Assembly: GCA_009692185.1 (NCBI GenBank)
Contig: SHZT01000002.1
Coordinates: 97,455-161,454, forward strand
Source: Gemmatimonadota bacterium
Lineage (GTDB): Bacteria; Gemmatimonadota; Gemmatimonadetes; Gemmatimonadales; GWC2-71-9
DNA length: 64,000 bases
Direction: 5' to 3'
Numbering within the stretch: position 1 is the first letter of the stretch; each line of letters starts with the position of its first letter. Positions 19,041 to 27,690 of the stretch are shown piece by piece. Position numbers and translations under genes: made by a program. The notes below the pieces were generated by a model. The model was given only the letters and a program-made list of their open reading frames with translations, ran no database searches and had not been told where the DNA came from.

Positions 19041-19559
19041 TCAGCGGCCCGGGGGCACCTGGATGATGCCCAACGTCATGTCCACCGTAGTGCCCTGCCA
19101 GGGGTCAACCGAACGCGCCCGAACCTCAGCCCTGAGGCCGAAGCGACGGGTCAGATAGAACCGCACGCCCGCTGCGGCGTGCAGCGTGAAAAAGTTCTGC
19201 TGCAGGCCCGGCGCCGTCCGGGTGGGCGTCGAGTAGCCGAGACCGCCACCGATGTACGGATGCATGCGGCCGACGTAGCCCTGCACCTGGAGCCCCAGTT
19301 CAGGCATGAGGTGGGTGGACGCCGTACCCGTGAGCGGCTGCCAGCGGAGGAACGAGAGGCTTGGCTCGATGATCATGTACAGGCGGGCCGGGACCTCGAA
19401 GCGGAACGCGCCGACGAGCCCGTTCCCCGTGGCACCCTGGAGATTGTACCGTGACACGCCGCCCGCAATCGTGGCTCCGCCCCGCTGGGCGTGCGCCGGG
19501 GATACCCGGGCCGCAAGCAGGATGCACGCCGTCACGATCAGCCTCGATCTATGTCGCAT
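19041..19559 (-). CDS. Small outer-membrane beta-barrel protein
   Basis: A 172-residue protein with a signal peptide (about 1-24, ending AHAQ), then alternating hydrophobic strands ending in paired aromatic residues, as in small OmpW/OmpA-like barrels ([30 protein letters not shown]). No specific family is recognised. It opens the minus-strand run that includes the MOSC, multi-pass and DHGH genes. Confidence 0.65.
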   Translation of the reverse strand: MRHRSRLIVTACILLAARVSPAHAQRGGATIAGGVSRYNLQGATGNGLVGAFRFEVPARLYMIIEPSLSFLRWQPLTGTASTHLMPELGLQVQGYVGRMHPYIGGGLGYSTPTRTAPGLQQNFFTLHAAAGVRFYLTRRFGLRAEVRARSVDPWQGTTVDMTLGIIQVPPGR

Positions 19560-19686
19560 TGATAGTTGACCCCTTCACTGGCACCGGAAGAAAAGCCTGC
19601 GGTCGGAAGTACGACCCGCCCGTCCGAAAAAGTAGCGGATTGGCTCAGGGCGTGCCGCCGAAACCAGCCCGAACAGCCTCGCGCCT

Positions 19687-20874
19687 TCAGAACGACGCGG
19701 AGACCTCGAGCGCAAACCAGAAGCCGGACACGGGATCCGAGAAAACTGCCGCGGGGACGGTGACGGAGATCCCGCGGGCACCGGTGGAGGTAAGGAACAA
19801 GTCACTCCGCACGGTGCCACCGACGAACCCGGCTTCGGGCGTGAAGGACAGGTGCCGACCCACCGGAACGTCCAAACCCAGGGACCCGCTGACCGCCAGG
19901 CCGGAGCCTTCCAGAGTGAGTTGCTGGCCGAGGAACGTTTCCGCCGCCTTGCTCGACTCGCGGGTAACGGACAGCGACGGCAGAACGAAAAGCCGGCCCG
20001 CGGGCAGCAGCAGGCCGGCGCTCGCGCCGGCGAAGTCGCCCGTGGGAATCAGGCGGTTGGCCTGAATCGGGCGGTTGAGAGCAAGCGGCCGGAAGTAGAA
20101 CGCGGAAATATTGGCCAGTGTGGCGTTGGTGCCCACGAGGCCGGTGGCGTCGGCGCGCAACGCGAAGGAGCCACCGCCCGGAAAGAGGTTTCGACCCCCC
20201 AGCGAATCGCTGAAGCTCTTCGCGACGTCGAGGCCACCGGTGATACGGAACTCGCCGGCGAACCCCGTCACGCTCCCGCCGGCGCGGACAGTCGTGCCGC
20301 GCCAGTAGACGGAATTCCCGACGCCCGGACGCGGCTCCACCTCGACGCCGCCCCGGAGCCCCAGGACCACGGTCCCTACCGCCCGGGCGAAGGCCACCTG
20401 GGCCCCCCCGGCCGCCGGCGTGCCGAGGGCAATGCTTTCGAGATCCAGCGTCCCGGTGCCGACACTTCCGAGGACGGCAGTCTGAGTCGCCGTCAGCGAG
20501 GACGGCGCACTCGGCGTCCGTGCGCTGATTCGCACGGTGTCCATGCGCCCCACCCGGAAATCAAGGGTCAGCTGCGCCGGCGTTGCCCCGGAAATGGCGG
20601 TCACGCCATCCGAGAACCGGAGGGGTTCGCCGCTGACGCGGACCCTCACGCGGCCCGCGGACAGCGCGTATTCGACACTCCCGGTCTGCTCGGTGACGGT
20701 CGTGGTGTCAACCGAATAGCGGCGGAAGACGGGGCGGAGAGTGAGGACTTCCTTAAGCGCCGAGCCGGTGGACCGCGAGGAATCCTTGGGGCCGGCCGGA
20801 CTCTGCTGGGCCGAGCAGGGGGCACAAAAAAGCGCCGCGACGACAAAGGTCGCCGCGGCGCCCGGCTGTCGCAC
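19687..20874 (-). CDS. Outer-membrane beta-barrel protein, unknown
   Basis: A 395-residue protein. GTG 20874 lies four bases after the stop of the upstream small gene and is followed by a signal peptide ending CSAQQ. The body is low in charge, rich in Gly, Ser and Thr with repeated strand-turn patterns, and the last residue is Phe (EVSASF), the usual barrel-assembly signal. A terminator-shaped hairpin with six T lies within its signal-peptide codons (20826-20861), so its expression may depend on read-through. Confidence 0.7.
   Translation of the reverse strand: MRQPGAAATFVVAALFCAPCSAQQSPAGPKDSSRSTGSALKEVLTLRPVFRRYSVDTTTVTEQTGSVEYALSAGRVRVRVSGEPLRFSDGVTAISGATPAQLTLDFRVGRMDTVRISARTPSAPSSLTATQTAVLGSVGTGTLDLESIALGTPAAGGAQVAFARAVGTVVLGLRGGVEVEPRPGVGNSVYWRGTTVRAGGSVTGFAGEFRITGGLDVAKSFSDSLGGRNLFPGGGSFALRADATGLVGTNATLANISAFYFRPLALNRPIQANRLIPTGDFAGASAGLLLPAGRLFVLPSLSVTRESSKAAETFLGQQLTLEGSGLAVSGSLGLDVPVGRHLSFTPEAGFVGGTVRSDLFLTSTGARGISVTVPAAVFSDPVSGFWFALEVSASF
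20826..20861 (-). terminator. Intrinsic terminator inside a signal-peptide coding region
   Basis: On the minus strand a 12-bp GC-rich stem with one mismatch (GCGCCGCGGCGA / TCGTCGCGGCGC-like) and a 6-nt loop is followed immediately by TTTTTT. It starts about 18 bases downstream of the 107-residue gene's stop and falls within codons 5-17 of the barrel gene. Confidence 0.65.
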
Positions 20875-20878
20875 GGGC

Positions 20879-21202
20879 TCAGCCTTGTGGTCTGGGCGGC
20901 CGGTTTGCCTGGATCCAGGCCCTGAGCGCTTGGCGAGCGCCCAGCCGATCCAGCGTCCCGGCCTTTACCTGATCCCGAATGCCACCACGCTCGGAGCGGA
21001 GGGCCTGGAAGAAGGCTTTCTGTTCAGGGGTCATGTTTTCGAACCGATGCCGCATGGCATCGCGATGCTGCTGCATTGCCTCATGCCGGGCGCGCATCGC
21101 TTCACGACGCGTCTGCGGATCGGGCTGCTGGCGCTGCTGGGCCTGGGCGGTGCCTGCCGCAAGCAAGAGGCCAAGAGCGAGGAACGTCAGTCTCGTCTTC
21201 AT
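20879..21202 (-). CDS. Small periplasmic Spy/CpxP-like protein
   Basis: A 107-residue protein with a clear signal peptide (MKTRLTFLALGLLLAAGTAQAQ). The mature part is Gln/Arg/His-rich and helical, with an LTxxQ-like element (MTPEQKAFFQALR) typical of Spy/CpxP stress chaperones. ATG 21202 is preceded by GGAGA and chosen over a longer frame with no leader. It lies directly upstream of the barrel gene and could be a chaperone for envelope proteins; that is inference. Confidence 0.65.
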   Translation of the reverse strand: MKTRLTFLALGLLLAAGTAQAQQRQQPDPQTRREAMRARHEAMQQHRDAMRHRFENMTPEQKAFFQALRSERGGIRDQVKAGTLDRLGARQALRAWIQANRPPRPQG

Positions 21203-21312
21203 TCGAGTCTCCTTTAGTCCGGGCGGTGTTCCTAAGGCGCACCAGCTTCGACGCCAGACCGACCGTCCTGTTAATACCGCACAATCTCCCCTGTCTGGCA
21301 AGCCCCGGGGGT

Positions 21313-22053
21313 CTACCGGATGGCGCCGGCGGCCCACACCAGGCCGCCGGCCAAGTGCTCAACAAAGGCCGCCTCGGCGTAGGACTCCGTGGTATGCCCC
21401 ATGGCTGTATACCAGGCCCGCCCGCCTTCGTAGGTGTGATACCAGGAAATAGGGTGATCTGCCCCCATCCCGCCTCCTGAATAGGTGGCCTCGTCTACCA
21501 CCATGACGACGCTGACGCGGGCTTTCGGGTTGTCCTGAAAGTCATACCACTCGTCCGTGCGAACGATTGTCGCAGGAATCGCGTTGGTGGACGGGTGGCC
21601 CCGGTCCACTGCGCGGACGGTCGCCTGCTGCACGGCGGCGTGGGTCGAGAAGTACGTCCCCACCAGCCTGCCGTACCACGCCCAGTCGTATTCCGTGTCC
21701 GCGGCGGAGTGGACGCCGACGAACGCCCCGCCGCGGTGAATGTAGGTCTCGAATACCGCCTGCTGGGCATCGTTCAGCACGTCCCCGCTGGTGCAGAGGA
21801 ACACCACCACGGTGAAACGGGCGAGGTTGGTCTCCGTGAACGCGGCCGGGTCTTCGGTGGCTTCAACGCTGAAGCTCCGCGCAATCCCGATGTCCTTGAT
21901 CGCCGCGATACCGGCCGGAATGGATTCATGCCGGAACCCGGCCGTCCGCGAGAATACCAGGACCGAATACTTTTCCGGCACGCCCTGGACGGTCCCGCCG
22001 CACGCGAGGGAAATGAGGGCAACTACGAACGTTGATCTCCACATGTCGCTCAT
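21313..22053 (-). CDS. ThuA-domain secreted protein
   Basis: A 246-residue protein with a lipoprotein-like leader (LISLACGG) and a glutamine-amidotransferase-like ThuA fold. Family motifs seen are VLVFSRTAGFRHESI at the start, GGAFVGVHSAADTEYDW in the middle and DHPISWYHTYEGGRAWYTAMGH near the end. ThuA proteins are linked to sugar metabolism, though many secreted copies have unknown roles. The gene overlaps the end of the upstream remnant by 4 bases (ATGA-type). Confidence 0.87.
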   Translation of the reverse strand: MSDMWRSTFVVALISLACGGTVQGVPEKYSVLVFSRTAGFRHESIPAGIAAIKDIGIARSFSVEATEDPAAFTETNLARFTVVVFLCTSGDVLNDAQQAVFETYIHRGGAFVGVHSAADTEYDWAWYGRLVGTYFSTHAAVQQATVRAVDRGHPSTNAIPATIVRTDEWYDFQDNPKARVSVVMVVDEATYSGGGMGADHPISWYHTYEGGRAWYTAMGHTTESYAEAAFVEHLAGGLVWAAGAIR

Positions 22054-22437
22054 GGCTCGTCTTCTTCATCCTCGCCGAAGGCCTCGTCCGCATCCTCGAC
22101 CTCCATCTTGGCCGAACGCCACACGGCCGGATTCAGAGGGGCCAAATTCGCGGCCTTGAGCTTTTCGTTGAGCGCGGTGACGTCCTTGGTCTTGATCGCT
22201 TCCCACCGTGCCAGGATCGGCGCAATAGCTCCCTGCGCCTGTGTCACCGCCGCCACCAGCTGCGTGGTGGGCGCCACGTCGGCGCCCTGGAGAAGATTGA
22301 GCAGCGAGCTCAGCGTACCATTCAAGCCCGTGAGTGTGGAGCGGTCTCCGCCACCACCCCCGCCACCTCCACCGCCTCCCCCGCCGCCTCCCTCGAGGGC
22401 ACCCGCTTTCTGGTCCAGCTCATCTATGGCTCGGTAA
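22050..22437 (-). pseudogene. C-terminal remnant of a sortilin/VPS10-like propeller protein
   Basis: From the junction near 22430 the frame reads AIDELDQKAGALEGG, a run of about 15 glycines, then a helical segment (TLTGLNGTLSSLLNLLQGAD, then ALNEKLKAANLAPLNP) and an acidic end. This is the usual tail of large extracellular sortilin-like propeller proteins, as I recall the family. The propeller itself is gone. Upstream of the junction this frame only shadows the adaptor fragment. Confidence 0.6.
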
Positions 22438-22732
22438 CGAAGAGGTCTTCCAACCGGCCCGCCACCTTGGACGACACGGACGCCTTGGTTTCGGCCACGA
22501 CATAGCCGTTTGCGCTGATGCCCGCAGGCGCCCCGGAACCCGAACCAGAGATCTGCACGATGGTTGCCTGCACGTCGACCGGCCCGGACCCGCGTGACCA
22601 CAGCAGAAAGCCACCCACCATGACCGCCGCGCCGGTGAACAGGTAGATGCTGAGCTTCAACCCCCGCCGCATTTCGGGCGAGGGTTCGTCGCGGTTGATC
22701 CGCAGGCGGGAAAGGTCGGCTGGCTGCGTCAC
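22424..22732 (-). pseudogene. N-terminal fragment of a periplasmic efflux adaptor (MFP/HlyD-type)
   Basis: A 102-residue frame: a cytosolic start, one helix (YLFTGAAVMVGGFLLW), then the start of the adaptor's beta-barrel and lipoyl region (SANGYVVAETKASVSSKVAGRLEDLFVTE). It stops two codons later, where the family continues with G-x-V-K-K-G. The other about 300 residues are missing and the DNA switches to the tail of an unrelated gene. Adaptors of this kind serve MacB-type exporters, which this genome keeps nearby. Confidence 0.75.
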
Positions 22733-22873
22733 GTAGTTGTCTGGGAAGCTTCACAGGTTAGACGTGAACGAGGCCTTAGGATACCGAACAGACACCGAAC
22801 CCACAAGACCCGTGCCGGTCGCATTCCCTATTCATTCAGTTTCTGTTCCGTCCCTCGCTAGGTTCCCCCCCGC

Positions 22874-24835
22874 ATGACACAGCTTTCGTTCGGCGGCGTC
22901 GGCGTGGACTTTGGCGCGACCACCGTCTTCTCGAATATCACGTTCACCGTCGCGGCGGGGGAACGCTGGGGCATCGTGGGCCGGAACGGGACCGGCAAGA
23001 CCACGTTGTTCCGCCTGCTCACGCGCGAAATGGAGCCGACGCGGGGCAGCGTCGCCCGCCCGCCCAACCTCACGATCTCCCTGCTCGAGCAGCACCGGGA
23101 CTTCGGCGACGCGATCACCGTATGGGAAGCCGCCGCCGGCGGGCTGGGCGAGCTGCTCCAGCTGGAGAAGTCGCTGGTGGACCAGGCGGCCGGCCTGGCG
23201 GAAGACGCGTCCGAACAGGCGCTCGAGCGTTACGGCCGGGACCTCGAACGATTCGAACGGGCCGGCGGCTATACGATCACGTCGCGCGTAGACGCGGTGC
23301 TTCACGGCCTGGGGTTCGACCCCGCACGCGCCCGGGCGACCGCGGTATCATCGCTCTCGGGCGGCGAGCGCGGCCGGCTGGGGCTCGCCCGGCAGCTCAT
23401 GGCCAGCGCGGACGTCCTGCTGCTCGACGAACCGACCAATCACCTGGATCTCGACACCACGCGCTGGCTCGAGCAGTACCTCACGGAAATCAACAAGACC
23501 GTCCTGCTGGTGAGCCACGACCGCGCATTTCTCGCCGCGACGGTGGACCACGTGCTCCATTTCGAAGGCGGCTCGGCCACCGCGTACACGGGCAGCTACC
23601 GGGCGTTCGTCACCCAGCGGGCGGAGCGGCGGCTCGCCCAGCAGCGCTCGTTCGACCAGCAGCAGAAGACGATCGCGAGCGAGAAGGACTACATCGCACG
23701 GAACATCGCGGGCCAGAACAGCCGGCAGGCCAAGGGCCGCCGCACCAAGCTCGCCCGCCTGCCCCGCCTCTCGTCCCCGGTGGAGTCCAACGAAACGATG
23801 GCCCTGCGGTTCGAGTCGGCGGGACGCGGCGGCGACCAGGTCGTCGTCGCCAAGGACGTCACAATCGGCGTCGGCGGCCGGACGCTGGTCGAGCGTTTTT
23901 CCGGGGTCGTGCCGCGGAACGACGTGCTGGGCCTGCTCGGCCCCAACGGCGCCGGCAAGTCCACGCTGCTCAAGGCGCTCCTCGGCGAGCATCCCACGGA
24001 CGCGGGCGAGCTCAAGATCGGCGGCTCGGTCGAGGCCGCCTACTACCGGCAGGATCTCTCGCAGGTGCCGCTCGACAAGACGATCTATGCCTGCATCAGC
24101 GACGAGCGCCCCACCTGGGAGCGGCGCACCATCCAGGGGCACCTGGGCCGGTTCGGGTTCTCCGACGACGAAGTGATGCGAAGGGCGGGGTCGTTGTCGG
24201 GCGGCGAACGGGCGCGCGTCGCGCTCGCGATCCTCATGCTGTCCAAGGTCAACCTGCTGGTGCTCGACGAGCCGACCAATCACCTCGACGTTGAGTCCAT
24301 CGAGGCGCTGGAAGACGCCATCGAGAGCTTCGAGGGAACCGTGCTGCTGGTCAGTCATGACCGGGAGCTGTTGCGCTCGCTCACGACCCGGGTCTGGGTA
24401 CTGCACGAGCGCCACATCACCGAGTTCGCCGGGGGGTTCGCGGAGTGGGAGGAAGTGAGCGCCGAGCGGGCCCATGCCGCGCGGGTCCGGTCACAGGAAG
24501 AGGAGATGCTCAACCGGGTGCACGAACGGCAGCGGGTCGCGCGGGTGCCCAAGCCCGCTCAAAAAGAGGAGGCGGACGACCCCCGGAAGAAACTCCGGCG
24601 TGCGCAGCGGGATCTGGAAAGCGCCGAGGTAACGGTCGCGGAACTGGAGAAGAAGGTGGCGTCGGCGACGGCCGCCCTCGAAGACCCCGCGCTGTACACG
24701 CGGCCGGGCGGCGTGGCCGAGGCCAAGCGCATGGGTGGTGAGCTGGAAAAGCTCAAGCGGGATCTCGACAAGGCGCTGGAGCGCTGGACCCGGGCGAGCG
24801 AGTCCGTGACACCGTTGCAGGCTTCCGGGTCATGA
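22874..24835 (+). CDS. ABC-F family ATPase (Uup/EttA-like)
   Basis: A 653-residue cytosolic protein with two ABC domains. Domain 1 has Walker A GRNGTGKTT (about 36-44), signature LSGGERGRL and LLLDEPTNHLDLD. Domain 2 has [18 protein letters not shown] and LVLDEPTNHLDVE. An Arg/Lys-rich linker (about 245-300) separates them, and a coiled coil forms the C-terminal 100 residues, as in Uup and YheS. Such proteins act on ribosomes. No drug-resistance subtype can be assigned. Confidence 0.93.
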   Translation: MTQLSFGGVGVDFGATTVFSNITFTVAAGERWGIVGRNGTGKTTLFRLLTREMEPTRGSVARPPNLTISLLEQHRDFGDAITVWEAAAGGLGELLQLEKSLVDQAAGLAEDASEQALERYGRDLERFERAGGYTITSRVDAVLHGLGFDPARARATAVSSLSGGERGRLGLARQLMASADVLLLDEPTNHLDLDTTRWLEQYLTEINKTVLLVSHDRAFLAATVDHVLHFEGGSATAYTGSYRAFVTQRAERRLAQQRSFDQQQKTIASEKDYIARNIAGQNSRQAKGRRTKLARLPRLSSPVESNETMALRFESAGRGGDQVVVAKDVTIGVGGRTLVERFSGVVPRNDVLGLLGPNGAGKSTLLKALLGEHPTDAGELKIGGSVEAAYYRQDLSQVPLDKTIYACISDERPTWERRTIQGHLGRFGFSDDEVMRRAGSLSGGERARVALAILMLSKVNLLVLDEPTNHLDVESIEALEDAIESFEGTVLLVSHDRELLRSLTTRVWVLHERHITEFAGGFAEWEEVSAERAHAARVRSQEEEMLNRVHERQRVARVPKPAQKEEADDPRKKLRRAQRDLESAEVTVAELEKKVASATAALEDPALYTRPGGVAEAKRMGGELEKLKRDLDKALERWTRASESVTPLQASGS

Positions 24836-24842
24836 AACAAAA

Positions 24843-24866
24843 GGGCCGCCGATAAACCGGCGGCCC
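24843..24866 (-). terminator. Rho-independent terminator of the arsR unit
   Basis: A perfect 9-bp stem (GGGCCGCCG / CGGCGGCCC) with a 6-nt loop is followed on the minus strand by TTTTGTTT. It lies 20 bases beyond the micropeptide stop and just after the convergent ABC-F stop. Confidence 0.85.
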
Positions 24867-24886
24867 CGTGAATCATCAGCCCGGCT

Positions 24887-24955
24887 CTAGCAGCAGCCGC
24901 CCGAGGGGCAGCACTGATCAGTGTCTTCCGGACCGTTGCAACAGGATCGGTTCAT
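24887..24955 (-). CDS. 22-residue Cys-rich micropeptide
   Basis: The peptide reads MNRSCCNGPEDTDQCCPSGG then CC. It has three vicinal Cys pairs (5-6, 15-16, 21-22), six Cys in 22 residues. A strong Shine-Dalgarno (GGAGG, 24965-24961) lies five bases before the ATG, which supports real translation. It is 36 bases downstream of arsR and 20 bases before a terminator, so arsR and the peptide form a two-gene unit. Paired Cys resemble those of ArsD and metallothioneins; binding of arsenite or a soft metal is an inference. I know no named family. Confidence 0.7.
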   Translation of the reverse strand: MNRSCCNGPEDTDQCCPSGGCC

Positions 24956-24991
24956 TGAGACCTCCAGAAGGAAGAACGGTAGACGAACTGC

Positions 24992-25318
24992 TCAACAACA
25001 CCCTGCATCACAGCAACCTGCATGCTTCCCGGGACGCACCGCCTGCAAGAATGCATTCATTTCGTCCAGCGCATCCCGGTTTACGGAGTAGTACATCCAG
25101 CGCCCGTCCCGCCGGTCGGTGACCAGGCCGGCGTCCCTGAGGGCCTTCAGATGAAACGAGAGACGGGACTGAGCCGCACCAACTACGTCCATCAACTCGC
25201 AAACGCAGCGCTCGCCGTGGGAGAGCATGGTGATGATCTCCACCCGGGTTTCATCGGAAAGCGCGTGAAACCAGGTCGCGACCCTGGCAGCCGATGGCAG
25301 CGTGGCGGTGTGGGGCAT
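24992..25318 (-). CDS. arsR: ArsR-family metalloregulator
   Basis: A 108-residue winged-helix repressor. The metal box GERCVCELMDVV holds Cys38 and Cys40, as in arsenite-sensing ArsR (ELCVCDL). The recognition helix is AAQSRLSFHLKALRDAGL and the wing DRRDGRWMYYSV. The C-terminus ends GCCDAGCC with two more Cys pairs, like those in the micropeptide downstream. ATG 25318 is only five bases after the -10 box, so the mRNA is likely leaderless. It would repress its own unit until arsenite or antimonite binds. No arsC, acr3 or arsM is nearby. Confidence 0.93.
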   Translation of the reverse strand: MPHTATLPSAARVATWFHALSDETRVEIITMLSHGERCVCELMDVVGAAQSRLSFHLKALRDAGLVTDRRDGRWMYYSVNRDALDEMNAFLQAVRPGKHAGCCDAGCC

Positions 25319-25323
25319 AACGC

Positions 25324-25351
25324 AATATATCAAGTTTGGTTGATATGTCAA
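25324..25351 (-). promoter_or_regulatory. arsR promoter with embedded operator
   Basis: On the minus strand, TTGACA (25351-25346), a 16-bp spacer and TATATT (25329-25324) form a near-consensus sigma-70 promoter. The spacer holds a perfect inverted repeat ATATCAA-N6-TTGATAT (25327-25346), the kind of site ArsR proteins bind. The repressor would block polymerase directly. Confidence 0.85.
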
Positions 25352-25378
25352 TCGCACCCGATACGGAACTGAGATCCT

Positions 25379-25921
25379 CTACTTCTTGAGCCGGTCGAAG
25401 AACGTCTTGCGGGCCTTGGCGACCTTGGGACCGACCACGGTACGGCAATACCCGGTGTTCGGGTTCCGCGCGTAGTAGTCCTTGTGATACTCCTCGGCGG
25501 GGTAGAACACGTCGAGCTGCGTCACCTCGGTCACGATCGGGTCATCAAAGACATGGTCCTCCGTGAACTTTGCGATCGTCGCTTCAACGGCCTTCTTCTG
25601 CTCGGGGGAGTGATAGTAGACGGCAGACCGGTACTGGGTGCCGGTATCAGGCCCCTGCCGGTTGAGCGTCGTCGGATCGTGGACCGTGAAGAAGATGTCG
25701 AGCAGGTCGTTGTACGTGATCGCCGACGGGTCGAACGTGACCTGGACGACCTCCGCGTGGCCGGTGGTGCCGGTGCACACGGCTTCGTAGCTCGGGTTCT
25801 TCGCCTGGCCCCCGGCGTAGCCGGACTGGGCCTGGTCCACGCCCCTGAGCTGCTGGAAAATGGCTTCGAGGCACCAGAAGCAGCCGCCCGCGAGGGTGGC
25901 AAGTTCGCGCTGAGAAGTCAT
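25379..25921 (-). CDS. msrA: Peptide-methionine (S)-S-oxide reductase MsrA
   Basis: A 180-residue repair enzyme for oxidised methionine. The catalytic motif GCFWC is at residues 13-17 (Cys14 nucleophile), followed by SGYAGG, GHAEVVQVTFDP and DPTTLNRQGPDTGTQYRS blocks. A likely resolving Cys lies in NPNTGYCRTVV near the end. It is divergent from hutU and lies behind the arsR promoter region. Confidence 0.96.
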   Translation of the reverse strand: MTSQRELATLAGGCFWCLEAIFQQLRGVDQAQSGYAGGQAKNPSYEAVCTGTTGHAEVVQVTFDPSAITYNDLLDIFFTVHDPTTLNRQGPDTGTQYRSAVYYHSPEQKKAVEATIAKFTEDHVFDDPIVTEVTQLDVFYPAEEYHKDYYARNPNTGYCRTVVGPKVAKARKTFFDRLKK

Positions 25922-26030
25922 GGGATTGGCTGCCTGTGGATGTCCGCCATCAAGAACGTCAGGCGACTCGGGGAAGTTCCCCTGGGCGCGGTGCTGGTCA
26001 CAGCGACTAGTCTAGCGTAGCGTTTTAGTC

Positions 26031-27689
26031 GTGACCACCGGCCCCCACCACGTCCGCGCCCCCCGCGGTGCCGCGTTGACCTGCAAGACCTGGCAGGCCG
26101 AGGCGGCCATGCGGATGCTCATGAACAACCTGGATGCGGAGGTGGCGGAGGACCCCGATCACCTCGTGGTCTATGGCGGCCGGGGGCAGGCTGCGCGTTC
26201 GTGGCCGGCGTACGAGGCCATCGTCCGCCTGCTCAAGAACCTGGGCGCCGACGAGACCCTGTTGATCCAGTCCGGCAAACCGGTCGGTGTCGTCCGGACG
26301 CACCCTGACGCGCCGCGTGTCCTGATCGCGAACAGCAACCTCGTCGCGCACTGGGCTACGCAGGAGCATTTCGACGACCTCGCGGCACGCGGGCTCATGA
26401 TGTACGGCCAGATGACCGCGGGGTCGTGGATTTACATCGGCACGCAGGGAATACTCCAGGGCACGTACGAGACGTTTGCCGAGTGTGCCCGCCAGCATTT
26501 CGGCGGGACGCTCGAGGGGCGCCTCGTGGTCACCGCGGGCTGTGGCGGCATGGGCGGCGCCCAGCCGCTTTCGGTGACCATGAACGGTGGTGTGCATCTC
26601 ATCGCCGACGTGGACCCCGAGAAACTCGAACGCCGGAAGGCATACCGGTATCTCGACGAGATCGCGCCCACGCTCGACGCCGGGATCGACCGTGCCATCG
26701 CCCTGAAACGTGAACGCGCGGCGCGGTCTGTCGGCGTGGCGGCCAACGCCGTGGATCTTCTCGAGCGCCTGATCGCGCGCGGCGTGACTCCCGATGCGCT
26801 CACGGACCAGACGTCCGCGCACGACGTCCTGTCCTACGTACCGGCAGAACTCTCTCTTGAGGAAGCGCGGCAGGTTCGCGAGAACGACCCGACGCGATAC
26901 AGTGATCGCAGTCTCGACACGATGGTGCGCCACGTGACGGTGATGGTCGCCCTTCAGAAGAAGGGAGCGATCACGTTCGACTACGGCAACAACATCCGGC
27001 AGAAGGCGAAGGAGCGCGGGTATGCCGAGGCGTTTTCGTTCCCCGGATTCGTCCCGGCGTACATTCGCCCGCAGTTCTGCGTGGGACGAGGGCCCTTTCG
27101 CTGGGTGGCGCTGTCGGGAAACCCAGAGGACATCTATACGATCGACCGGGCCCTGATCGAACTGTTCCCGGAAGACGCCGGACTCAAGCGCTGGCTCACG
27201 CTCGCGCGGGAGCGGGTGCAGTTCCAGGGACTGCCGGCCCGCATCTGTTGGCTGGGACTCGGCCAGCGCGCGAAGGCGGGCCTCCTGTTCAATGACCTGG
27301 TTCGAGACGGCAAGGTGGGCGCGCCGATCGTGATCGGGCGGGATCACCTGGACGCCGGCTCGGTCGCGTCACCCAACCGCGAGACCGAAGGAATGAAAGA
27401 CGGCACCGATGCGGTGGCGGACTGGCCGCTCCTGAACGCGCTGGTAAACACGGCGAGCGGCGCGTCGTGGGTGAGTATCCATCACGGCGGCGGTGTCGGT
27501 ATCGGGTACTCGCAGCACGCGGGCCAGGTGATCGTCGCCGACGGAACCGCGGACGCCGCCCGCCGGCTGGACCGCGTGCTCACGAACGACCCCGCGCTGG
27601 GCGTCCTGCGCCACGCCGACGCGGGGTACGAGGAAGCGCTCCGGTGCGCCTCCGAGGAACACCTCATCGTGCCTATGCGGAGCGACTGA
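26031..27689 (+). CDS. hutU: Urocanate hydratase
   Basis: A 552-residue NAD-dependent urocanase, second step of histidine degradation. It has the NAD-binding loop [15 protein letters not shown], the family blocks RQKAKERGY and [26 protein letters not shown], and the C-terminal [22 protein letters not shown]. The start is GTG 26031. One base separates it from hutG. Histidine ammonia-lyase (hutH) is not in the window. Confidence 0.97.
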   Translation: MTTGPHHVRAPRGAALTCKTWQAEAAMRMLMNNLDAEVAEDPDHLVVYGGRGQAARSWPAYEAIVRLLKNLGADETLLIQSGKPVGVVRTHPDAPRVLIANSNLVAHWATQEHFDDLAARGLMMYGQMTAGSWIYIGTQGILQGTYETFAECARQHFGGTLEGRLVVTAGCGGMGGAQPLSVTMNGGVHLIADVDPEKLERRKAYRYLDEIAPTLDAGIDRAIALKRERAARSVGVAANAVDLLERLIARGVTPDALTDQTSAHDVLSYVPAELSLEEARQVRENDPTRYSDRSLDTMVRHVTVMVALQKKGAITFDYGNNIRQKAKERGYAEAFSFPGFVPAYIRPQFCVGRGPFRWVALSGNPEDIYTIDRALIELFPEDAGLKRWLTLARERVQFQGLPARICWLGLGQRAKAGLLFNDLVRDGKVGAPIVIGRDHLDAGSVASPNRETEGMKDGTDAVADWPLLNALVNTASGASWVSIHHGGGVGIGYSQHAGQVIVADGTADAARRLDRVLTNDPALGVLRHADAGYEEALRCASEEHLIVPMRSD

Positions 27690-27690
27690 C

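Noticed and set aside
22334-22395. Run of CCN/GGN triplets as a microsatellite of interest
   Set aside because: It encodes the poly-Gly linker usual in tails of sortilin-like proteins, so it is explained by the remnant gene.
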